Below, one piece after another: positions 1-5,088 of a DNA stretch of 5,146 nucleotides. Origin of the DNA: CAVXAE01 sp044225565. GTDB taxonomy: Bacteria; Pseudomonadota; Gammaproteobacteria; Steroidobacterales; Steroidobacteraceae. The position numbers and the translations under genes were made by a program. The first letter of the stretch is position 1; every line of letters starts with the position of its first letter. Below the pieces are notes generated by a model that did not search any database, was not told the DNA's origin, and worked only from the letters and a program-made list of their open reading frames with translations. The DNA lies in NCBI GenBank assembly GCA_044225565.1, contig JBGAIL010000261.1, forward strand, positions 1 through 5,146. The letters run 5' to 3'.

Positions 1-400
1 GGTACAGCGTGTAGTTGAGCATCGCGTCGTCGACGGGATAGGTCTCACCGTTAATCCGTCGCGACATCTCGGCGAAATAGTAGAAATTGTCGGCTGCACG
101 CGGGATGAGGATGTCCCGGGTCAGGGATATCGTGAGCCCGGTATCCCGGGTTTCCAGTTCCGCCATCTCCCCGACGCTGGCGGCGATCGCGTCCCCGATC
201 TTCTCGATCAGGCGGGAGCGCTTCCCGACGGGCATGCCGGACCAGGCCGGGAACGCCTCCTTCGCCGCGCGGACGGCCTCGTCCACCTGCTCCCGGGAGG
301 CCGCTGCGACCTCGCCGATGAGCTCTCCCGTGGCAGGGTTGAAGTTCTCGAACGTCTCAGCGCTCTCTCTCCACTGCCCGCCGATCAGGTGCCGAATCAT
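1..400 (-). CDS. hpaE: Aldehyde dehydrogenase, HpaE-like (5-carboxymethyl-2-hydroxymuconate semialdehyde dehydrogenase), N-terminal part, cut by window edge
   Basis: Only the first 133 codons lie in the window; the gene runs off the left edge. The protein begins MIRHLIGGQW and shows the usual N-terminal part of the NAD(P)-dependent aldehyde dehydrogenase fold: the FNPATGELIGEV strand pair at residues 20-31, then the helical EQVDEAVRAAKEAFPAW region at 38-53. The catalytic Cys and Glu and the cofactor site would lie beyond the edge. The stretch ILIPRAADNFYYFAE (97-111) followed by NGETYPVDDAMLNYTLY (117-133) closely resembles, from memory, the matching part of E. coli HpaE. This points to the semialdehyde dehydrogenase that follows homoprotocatechuate ring cleavage in the cytoplasm, rather than to a generic betaine-type enzyme. 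The start ATG is preceded by GGGGAGG with a 5-base spacer. The divergent ring-cleavage dioxygenase supports the call. Related semialdehyde dehydrogenases (2-hydroxymuconate or 2-aminomuconate types) remain possible. Confidence 0.85.
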   Translation of the reverse strand, partial: MIRHLIGGQWRESAETFENFNPATGELIGEVAAASREQVDEAVRAAKEAFPAWSGMPVGKRSRLIEKIGDAIAASVGEMAELETRDTGLTISLTRDILIPRAADNFYYFAEMSRRINGETYPVDDAMLNYTLY

Positions 401-405
401 GATCG

Positions 406-412
406 CCTCCCC
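406..412 (-). promoter_or_regulatory. Ribosome binding site of the aldehyde dehydrogenase
   Basis: Read on the minus strand this is GGGGAGG, five bases upstream of the ATG at 400. It is a strong Shine-Dalgarno match and fixes the start of the leftward gene. Confidence 0.7.
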
Positions 413-434
413 GCTCCTACACCGCCGCCGCCCA

Positions 435-440
435 AGTATA
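435..440 (-). promoter_or_regulatory. Candidate -10 element for the leftward aldehyde dehydrogenase
   Basis: On the minus strand this reads TATACT, one mismatch from the sigma-70 -10 consensus and unusual in such GC-rich surroundings. Transcription would start near 428, giving a leader of about 28 bases. I see no good -35 hexamer at 16-18 bases (a 17-base spacer gives ACACTG), which would fit an activator-dependent promoter. This is inference from motif and position only. Confidence 0.4.
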
Positions 441-500
441 GGAGCCGCCAGGAGGACCAGTGTAACTACAAGAGGGGACACCGCTCGCCGCAGGCCTCGC

Positions 501-506
501 TATAGT
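501..506 (+). promoter_or_regulatory. Candidate -10 element for the rightward dioxygenase operon
   Basis: TATAGT matches the sigma-70 -10 consensus at five of six positions. Transcription would start near 512, about 23 bases before the chosen ATG at 535. The -35 position at normal spacing is poor, so an activator is likely if this promoter is real. It faces away from the leftward -10 element across about 60 bases, where a shared regulator could bind. A small inverted repeat, TGTA-AC-TACA (461-470), lies in that interval but is too short to name as an operator. Confidence 0.4.
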
Positions 507-521
507 CGCCCGGCACCCGAT

Positions 522-528
522 GGAGGAG
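522..528 (+). promoter_or_regulatory. Ribosome binding site that decides the dioxygenase start
   Basis: GGAGGAG lies six bases before the ATG at 535. The in-frame ATG at 520 overlaps this site and has no Shine-Dalgarno sequence of its own, so the downstream ATG is the better start. Confidence 0.8.
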
Positions 529-534
529 CGAATC

Positions 535-1545
535 ATGGCGGTCAGGCGCGTCAAAGACGACGTCAACATCACCGGAATCGGCTACGTCGAGCTGCTCGTG
601 TCGGATCTCGATCGCGCGCAGCAGCTGTATGTCGACCTGTTCGGCCTCATCCTGACCGAGCGAACGAAGGATGCGCTGTACCTGCGATGCGTTGAGGACC
701 GGTGCCATCACACGTTCAAGCTGCGCCGGTCCCGCAACGCCGGCGTGGGCTCGATCGCCTTCCGCGTCTCCCGTGACGGCGACCTCGAGCACCTGCACCG
801 CCGGTTCACGGAGCTCGATCTTCCGACCCGGTGGATCGAAAAGGGCGAGGAGATCGGGCAGGGGCGCGCGCTGAAGGTGCAGGACCCGCTCGGCCTGCCC
901 GTCGTGTTCTTCTCGTCGATGGACGGCGCCGAGTGGGCGCTGCAGAAGTACCACACCCATCGCGGCGCCGTGCCGATGCGCGTCGACCATGTGAACGCGC
1001 TGGTTCCGGACGCCGACGCCGGTGCGAAGTGGTGGATGGACGAGCTCGGCTTCCGTTGCTCGGAATATACCGAGTCGGATCCGCCGGAATCGCGCCGCTG
1101 GGCGAGCTGGCTGTTCCGCAAGCCGACCGTGCACGATATCGCGATCATGACGGGAGCCGGGCCGAGCCTGCATCACGTGGGCTTCGCGGTGAAGGACGAG
1201 ATGGCGGTCATTCGCCTCTGCGACTCTCTGGCCAGCGCCGGCTACGCGGACGCCATCGAGCGCGGGCCGGCGCGCCATGGCATATCCAACGCCTTCTTCG
1301 TGTACCTGCGCGACCTCGACGGGAACCGGGTCGAGTTCTACACGAGCGACTATCTGACGACCGACCCCGACTTCAAGCCGATCCGCTGGGCGCTCGATGA
1401 TCCGCGCCGCCAGACGCTCTGGGGCCCTCCGCCACCGCGCCGATGGTATGAGGAGTCGATGGCCGTCGAGTCGATCGACGGAAAATCCATGGTCGAGATG
1501 CACAAGCCGGCCATGCGGGCGACGCCGAACTACCTCTTGGACTAG
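535..1545 (+). CDS. hpaD: Homoprotocatechuate (3,4-dihydroxyphenylacetate) 2,3-dioxygenase, type I extradiol, VOC fold
   Basis: This 336-residue cytoplasmic enzyme should open the ring of 3,4-dihydroxyphenylacetate next to its hydroxyls (meta cleavage), using Fe(II) or Mn(II) and O2, to give 5-carboxymethyl-2-hydroxymuconate semialdehyde. Two VOC domains are visible: an N-terminal one (about 14-128) and the catalytic one (about 150-270), plus a C-terminal lid (about 275-336). Predicted metal ligands are His152 (RVDHVN), His214 (LHHVGF) and Glu267 (RVEFY). Catalytic or pocket residues recognisable from Brevibacterium fuscum HPCD, mostly at the same numbers, are Asn154, Trp192, His200 (TVHD), Arg243, His248 (RHGISNAF), Ser251, Tyr257 and Trp304. 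One departure is Gln293, where I recall Arg in the characterised enzyme. The start at 535 is set by GGAGGAG; an ATG at 520 would add five residues. The product is the substrate of the divergent HpaE-like enzyme. A related substituted catechol could be the true substrate. E. coli HpaD is an unrelated LigB-type enzyme, so the symbol is functional, not a homology claim. Confidence 0.88.
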   Translation: MAVRRVKDDVNITGIGYVELLVSDLDRAQQLYVDLFGLILTERTKDALYLRCVEDRCHHTFKLRRSRNAGVGSIAFRVSRDGDLEHLHRRFTELDLPTRWIEKGEEIGQGRALKVQDPLGLPVVFFSSMDGAEWALQKYHTHRGAVPMRVDHVNALVPDADAGAKWWMDELGFRCSEYTESDPPESRRWASWLFRKPTVHDIAIMTGAGPSLHHVGFAVKDEMAVIRLCDSLASAGYADAIERGPARHGISNAFFVYLRDLDGNRVEFYTSDYLTTDPDFKPIRWALDDPRRQTLWGPPPPRRWYEESMAVESIDGKSMVEMHKPAMRATPNYLLD

Positions 1546-1563
1546 ACGGAATCAGGACGGCTC

Positions 1564-1962
1564 ATGGCAAGAAAAAAAGTGGTGGTGAGGCCCGCGACGC
1601 ATGCCCGCCCCGACCGGCCCTATGCGCCCGGCGTCATATACAACGGCGTGATCTACTGCTCCGGCGCCACGGGCTCCGATCCGAGCACCAAGGAGATCGA
1701 GAAAGGCGGGATCAAGGCTCAGGCGAGGCGCGTGTTCCAGAACCTGGACCTCATCGCCAGGGCGGGCGGCTCATCGCTCGAGCACGCGCTGAAGATCACC
1801 GTCTTCCTGACGGACATCGCCAATGACTTCCAGCCGATGAACGAGGTGTTCCGCGAGTTCTTTCCGGGGGACGCCCCGGCCCGCTCGACCGTCGGAGTGG
1901 TGGCGCTCGCCCGTCCCGGGCTGCTCATCGAAGCCGAGATGATCGCGGCCGTGCCCGAATAA
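1564..1962 (+). CDS. RidA/YjgF/YER057c/UK114 family protein (enamine/imine deaminase-like)
   Basis: This 132-residue protein matches the family's usual size. It has the typical order PYAPGVIYNGVIYCSGATG (20-37), a helix with AQARRVFQNLDLIARAGGS (52-70), KITVFLTDIANDF (77-89), and the C-terminal signature PARSTVGVVAL...LLIEAEMIA (105-128). Arg107 matches the catalytic Arg105 of E. coli RidA and Glu123 matches Glu120, so imine hydrolysis chemistry is plausible. RidA proteins are soluble trimers that hydrolyse reactive enamines/imines such as 2-aminoacrylate. Some relatives are 2-aminomuconate deaminases in meta-cleavage routes of aminated aromatics. The gene starts 18 bases after the dioxygenase stop, with AGGA six bases before the ATG, so it is very likely cotranscribed. 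Its role in a homoprotocatechuate pathway, which has no nitrogen step, is unclear. An A7 run sits at codons 3-5. Family assignment is firm; the specific substrate is unknown. Confidence 0.88.
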   Translation: MARKKVVVRPATHARPDRPYAPGVIYNGVIYCSGATGSDPSTKEIEKGGIKAQARRVFQNLDLIARAGGSSLEHALKITVFLTDIANDFQPMNEVFREFFPGDAPARSTVGVVALARPGLLIEAEMIAAVPE

Positions 1963-1990
1963 GCACGCGCGCAGCCACCCTCGACCATCG

Positions 1991-3016
1991 ATGCAGCCCT
2001 ACCGGCAGCCACCGCAGGCGGCACTCTCACCAACGGCACTGACTCAGGCTCGCAGGCAGCTGCCGGGCCTGTTCCTTCTCGCGTCGATCACGGCGGCGTC
2101 CCTCGCTATCTGCTCGACGCTGCGCGGGGTGACGCTGAGCCCGCTGATCGTCGCGCTGGTCATCGGCGTCGCAGTGAGGAACCTGATGGGCATCCCCCGG
2201 CTCGCGGCGGGCGGGATCAGGATCACGTCACGGTATGCCCTGCGCACCGGCGTCGTCGTGCTCGGATTGCAGCTGTCTCTCGGCCAGATCGTGTCGATGG
2301 GCGCGGTCGCGGCCCTCATCGTCGGCATGACGCTGGTCGCCACCTTTTTCGTCACGCTCCGGCTCGGTGCCCGACTCGGAGTGGAGCCGCCATTGACGCA
2401 GTTGATCGCGGCAGGCACGTCGATCTGCGGAGCCTCGGCCATCATCGCCGCCAACACGGTGGCGCGCGGCACGGACGAAGATGTCGCCTACGCAGTGGCC
2501 ACCGTGAGCATCTTCGGCAGCGCGTCGGTCCTGCTGTATCCGATCGCCGGTCACCTGCTGCAGATGACCCCGGAAACCTACGGGCTCTGGTCGGGTGCGT
2601 CCATTCACGAGATCGGGCAGGTAGCGGCGGCCGCAGACGTGTGGCCGGGGTCGAGCGATGTCGCGATGATCGCGAAGCTGTCGCGGGTCATGCTGCTCGC
2701 GCCCATCGTTCTTCTGCTGGCGACGCTTGCCGGACCTTCCGCCACCGGCGGCTCTGCGAGACTCGACCGGCCGTGGTTCCTGCTGGGCTTCGTCGTCATG
2801 ATGCTCATCGGCAGCGTCGGGTATCTGCCGCCGGAGTACAAGCAATGGGGCGCGCACGTCGCTGCCCTGTTGCTGACGGTGGCTCTCGCCGGCCTTGGGC
2901 TGGACCTCGACCTGCGGCAGCTGCGAACCCGAGGGTGGCGTCCGCTGCTGCTCGGCACGCTCTCCACGGCCTTCATCTGCATCAGCAGCCTGACCGCGAT
3001 CCTGCTCTGGAAATAG
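1991..3016 (+). CDS. YeiH/UPF0324 family integral membrane protein (putative sulfate exporter family)
   Basis: This 341-residue inner-membrane protein has about nine or ten hydrophobic segments, including roughly 27-44, 48-66, 83-98, 102-123, 136-156, 165-190, 232-248, 262-278, 288-304 and 318-340. Family landmarks are visible: LIAAGTSICGASAI (138-151), a TDEDVAYAVATVSIFGS stretch (161-177), SIHEIGQVAAAA (204-215) and AMIAKLSRVMLLAP (225-238). The family is annotated as putative sulfate exporters, but direct transport evidence is thin, so the substrate here is open. It follows the RidA gene by 28 bases and probably ends the catabolic operon. Export of an acidic aromatic intermediate or of sulfite/sulfate are both only guesses. 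The ATG at 1991 has no recognisable Shine-Dalgarno sequence. The first ~25 residues are polar and Gln/Pro-rich, so a slightly later non-ATG start is possible. Confidence 0.85.
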   Translation: MQPYRQPPQAALSPTALTQARRQLPGLFLLASITAASLAICSTLRGVTLSPLIVALVIGVAVRNLMGIPRLAAGGIRITSRYALRTGVVVLGLQLSLGQIVSMGAVAALIVGMTLVATFFVTLRLGARLGVEPPLTQLIAAGTSICGASAIIAANTVARGTDEDVAYAVATVSIFGSASVLLYPIAGHLLQMTPETYGLWSGASIHEIGQVAAAADVWPGSSDVAMIAKLSRVMLLAPIVLLLATLAGPSATGGSARLDRPWFLLGFVVMMLIGSVGYLPPEYKQWGAHVAALLLTVALAGLGLDLDLRQLRTRGWRPLLLGTLSTAFICISSLTAILLWK

Positions 3017-3036
3017 CGACGGATCGATAGTCGAAC

Positions 3037-3050
3037 GTGCGCCAGCGCAC
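3037..3050. repeat. Small inverted repeat after the YeiH-family gene
   Basis: GTGCGC-CA-GCGCAC, six-base arms around two bases (or five-base arms with a CCAG tetraloop), starts 20 bases after the stop codon. It has no T run, so it would be a weak terminator or an RNA 3'-end stabiliser at most. Confidence 0.35.
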
Positions 3051-3067
3051 ACTTCCCGTCGCGCGGC

Positions 3068-3094
3068 CGTGACGGCCGTCACGCGTCGATTTTT
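3068..3094 (+). terminator. Perfect 16-bp palindrome followed by a T run: possible terminator or activator site
   Basis: CGTGACGGCCGTCACG (3068-3083) is a perfect palindrome. As RNA it forms a six-pair stem with a GGCC tetraloop. Five Ts follow at 3090-3094, six bases past the stem, which is too far for an ideal intrinsic terminator. The location between the convergently read-through YeiH-family gene and the flagellar promoter suits a terminator. The same palindrome is centred about 33 bases upstream of the -24 box, so it could equally bind a dimeric regulator of the sigma-54 promoter. I cannot decide between the two from sequence. Confidence 0.4.
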
Positions 3095-3107
3095 CGTCAC
3101 GATTCAG

Positions 3108-3123
3108 TGGCATGGGCGTTGCA
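3108..3123 (+). promoter_or_regulatory. Sigma-54 (RpoN) -24/-12 promoter of the fliL operon
   Basis: TGGCATGGGCGTTGCA fits the sigma-54 consensus TGGCACG-N4-TTGCA with one mismatch (T for C after TGGCA... at the sixth base). The invariant GG and GC dinucleotides are separated by exactly 10 bases. Transcription would start near 3134, giving a leader of about 32 bases before fliL. In polar-flagellate gammaproteobacteria such as Pseudomonas, the fliLMNOPQR operon is known to depend on RpoN with the activator FleQ, so the motif and the context agree. Confidence 0.82.
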
Positions 3124-3165
3124 CAGGTCCCCCGCATCGCACGCTCACGCAAGGTCTGAAATCCG

Positions 3166-3720
3166 ATGGCTGACATACCGGTACTGGAGCCCGCGAAGGC
3201 GGACAAGGCCAAGGACGGTGCCGCAGGTGCCCCCGCGGGCGGCAAGAAAAAGAAGCTGCTGATCCTGATCGCGGCCGGCGTCGTGGTGCTCGGCGGCGGT
3301 GGCGCCGGCGCGTTCCTCATGCTCGGCAACAAGCACGGCGAGGCCGGCGAGAAGAGCAAGAAGGAGCACACCGAGGCGAAGAAGGAAGCCCCGAAAGGCC
3401 CGCCGCTGTTCCTCGCGATGGACCCGCCCTTCGTCGTCAACTTCCAGTCGGACCAGGCCGTGCGCTTCCTGCAGATCACCGTGCAGGTCATGACGCGCGA
3501 CCCCAAGACGCTCGAGGAGCTCAAGGTGTCCGATCCCATCATCCGCAACGACCTGCTGCTGCTCTTCGGCAACCAGAAGCAGGACGTGGTCAGCACCCAG
3601 GAAGGCAAGGAGAAGCTGCGCGAGCACTCGCTCGAGGCGGTGCGCAAGGTGATCAAGGACAACGGCGGCGAGGAAAAGAGCGTCGAGGCGGTCTACTTCA
3701 CCAGCTTCGTGATGCAATGA
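3166..3720 (+). CDS. fliL: Flagellar basal body-associated protein FliL
   Basis: This 184-residue single-pass inner-membrane protein surrounds or supports the MotAB-type stators at the flagellar motor and affects torque and swarming. The layout is typical: a short cytoplasmic N-terminus ending in four Lys (27-30), a membrane segment at about 31-54 that is notably Gly-rich (VLGGGGAGAF), a highly charged Lys/Glu linker (55-77), and the periplasmic FliL domain (78-184). The domain carries LFLAMDPPFVVNF (81-93), RFLQITVQVMTRDP (100-113), DPIIRNDLLLLFG (123-135) and the C-terminal VEAVYFTSFVMQ. The ATG has only a weak AAGG 11 bases upstream. It is the first gene after the sigma-54 promoter and overlaps fliM by ATGA, which suggests translational coupling. 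fliK, often just upstream in other genomes, is absent here. Confidence 0.95.
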   Translation: MADIPVLEPAKADKAKDGAAGAPAGGKKKKLLILIAAGVVVLGGGGAGAFLMLGNKHGEAGEKSKKEHTEAKKEAPKGPPLFLAMDPPFVVNFQSDQAVRFLQITVQVMTRDPKTLEELKVSDPIIRNDLLLLFGNQKQDVVSTQEGKEKLREHSLEAVRKVIKDNGGEEKSVEAVYFTSFVMQ

Positions 3721-4736
3721 CCGAGGCGGCGGTGACCGAGCAGAAGATCCTCAACCAGGACGAGATCGATGCCCTGATCCACGGCGTCGATCGCGGCACG
3801 GTGAGCACGGAATCCGCGCCCTCGCCCGGCGAGGCGCGCTCCTTCGACTTCCTGAGCCAGATGCGCATCGTGCGCGGGCGCCTGCCCGCGCTCGAGATGA
3901 TCAACGAGCGCTTCGCGCGCCTGTTCCGCGTGAACCTGTACAACCTGCTGCGACGGACGCCCGAGATCTCGATCAACCCCATCGAGATGAAGAAGTTCGA
4001 CGAGTACGTGCACGCCCTGCACGTGCCGACGAGCCTGAACCTGGTGAAGATCAACCCGCTGCGCGGCACGGGCCTGGTGGTGCTCGACCCGAAGCTCGTG
4101 TTCGCCGTGGTGGACAACTTCTTCGGCGGCACCGGCCGGCACACCAAGATCGAGGGCCGCGAGTTCACGGCCACCGAGAACCGCATCATCCAGATGATCC
4201 TCAAGACCGCCTTCGCGGACCTGAAGGAGGCCTGGGCGGGCGTCGCCAACATCGACATCGAGTACCTGCACTCGGAGATCAACCCGAGCTTCGCGAACAT
4301 CGTGAGCGCCACCGAAGTCGTTGTGATCACCAGCTTCCACGTGGAGCTCGACGGCGGCGGCGGCGACGTGCACGTGACGCTGCCCTACGCCATGATCGAG
4401 CCGCTGCGCCACATCCTGGACGCCGGCCTGCAGAGCGACCGCGTGCAGGCGGACGAGCGCTGGGCGCAGACGCTCAAGGAAGAGATCGACGACGCGGAGG
4501 TGGAGCTCTCCACCGTCCTCGGCCGCGGCTCCATCAGCGTCGGCGAGCTGATCAACCTCAAGCCCGGCGACGTCATCCCCTGCGACTTCAACGGCAAGGT
4601 CACGGTGCTCGCCGAGTCCGTGCCCGTGTTCCGCGGCAGCTTCGGCACCTCGCGCGGCCAGCAGGCCGTGAAGGTGGAGGAGCGCTGCCGCCGCCCGAGG
4701 ATGGTCGCCGACAACATGAACCTGAAGAAGGCCTGA
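3717..4736 (+). CDS. fliM: Flagellar motor switch protein FliM
   Basis: This 339-residue C-ring protein binds phosphorylated CheY and helps switch rotation direction. The CheY-P binding segment is ILNQDEIDALIHGVD (11-25). A disordered linker (26-42) leads into the middle CheC-like domain (about 45-240), which holds the conserved FFGGTGRH loop (135-142) that contacts FliG. The C-terminal SpoA domain (about 250-325, with VLGRGSISVGELINLKPGDVIP) pairs with FliN. Length is normal for the family. The annotated ATG overlaps the fliL stop (ATGA) and has no clear Shine-Dalgarno. An in-frame GTG at 3732, with GAGG five bases before it, would give a start at MTEQKILNQDE, closer to FliM N-termini in relatives. 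Both starts keep the CheY site. Confidence 0.96.
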   Translation: MTEAAVTEQKILNQDEIDALIHGVDRGTVSTESAPSPGEARSFDFLSQMRIVRGRLPALEMINERFARLFRVNLYNLLRRTPEISINPIEMKKFDEYVHALHVPTSLNLVKINPLRGTGLVVLDPKLVFAVVDNFFGGTGRHTKIEGREFTATENRIIQMILKTAFADLKEAWAGVANIDIEYLHSEINPSFANIVSATEVVVITSFHVELDGGGGDVHVTLPYAMIEPLRHILDAGLQSDRVQADERWAQTLKEEIDDAEVELSTVLGRGSISVGELINLKPGDVIPCDFNGKVTVLAESVPVFRGSFGTSRGQQAVKVEERCRRPRMVADNMNLKKA

Positions 4737-4749
4737 GAGAGGCTCACCG

Positions 4750-5088
4750 ATGAACGCCAATGCAAACGATGCGCGCGCCGCGCAGTTCGACAACCTGAAG
4801 CCCGACGGCGGACCGGACGGCAACGCCGACGTGAACCTCGAGGTGATCCTCGACGTCCCCGTCACCCTCTCGATGGAGGTGGGTCGCACCCGGATCCCGA
4901 TCCGCAATCTCCTGCAGCTGAACCAGGGCTCGGTGGTCGAGCTGGAGCGTGCCGCGGGCGAGGCGCTGGACGTGTTCGTGAACGGGACCCTCATCGCGCA
5001 CGGCGAAGTCGTGGTGGTGAACGAGAAGTTCGGCATCCGCCTGACGGACGTCATCAGCCCTGCCGAGCGCATCCGCAAGCTCAAATGA
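4750..5088 (+). CDS. fliN: Flagellar motor switch protein FliN
   Basis: This 112-residue protein builds the base of the cytoplasmic C-ring with FliM and helps dock the FliH/FliI export ATPase complex. After a short Asn/Ala/Asp-rich N-terminus (1-27) comes the SpoA domain (28-105): NLEVILDVPVTLSMEVGRTRIPIRNLLQLNQGSVVEL, then the GEALDVFVNGTLIAHGEVVVVNEKFGIRLTDVISP segment, both highly typical of FliN. The usual C-terminal AERIRKL ending is intact, so any insertion at the right edge lies outside the gene. GAGAGG ends seven bases before the ATG. The gene begins 13 bases after the fliM stop. The length is on the short side of the family, as in forms lacking an extended N-terminal region. Confidence 0.96.
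   Translation: MNANANDARAAQFDNLKPDGGPDGNADVNLEVILDVPVTLSMEVGRTRIPIRNLLQLNQGSVVELERAAGEALDVFVNGTLIAHGEVVVVNEKFGIRLTDVISPAERIRKLK

Noticed and set aside
461..470. TGTA-AC-TACA as a regulator operator in the divergent promoter region
   Set aside because: Four-base arms are common by chance, and I could not match it to a known site, so it is mentioned only as context.
520..534. ATG at 520 as the dioxygenase start
   Set aside because: The strong GGAGGAG ribosome site at 522-528 lies within those codons and serves the ATG at 535; no Shine-Dalgarno precedes 520.
87..695. 202-codon plus-strand open frame over the left end
   Set aside because: It overlaps the HpaE-like coding sequence on the opposite strand and the start of the dioxygenase, and has Ser/Arg-rich low-complexity composition.
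466..1503. 345-codon minus-strand open frame opposite the dioxygenase
   Set aside because: It is the complement of a gene with all catalytic residues conserved; the translation shows no recognisable domain and it would overlap the divergent promoter region.
3037..3050. GTGCGC-CA-GCGCAC as a strong terminator
   Set aside because: Stem is short, the loop is tight and no T run follows, so it is kept only as a low-confidence repeat.
2228..3100. 290-codon minus-strand open frame opposite the YeiH-family gene
   Set aside because: Arg/Gln/Asp-rich shadow of a membrane-protein gene; it lacks a recognisable domain while the plus strand shows clear family motifs.
3693..5084. Long 463-codon minus-strand open frame opposite fliM and fliN
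   Set aside because: Its His/Asp/Leu/Val/Arg-rich translation is the typical antisense shadow of GC-biased codons. The plus strand carries unmistakable FliM and FliN over the whole stretch.
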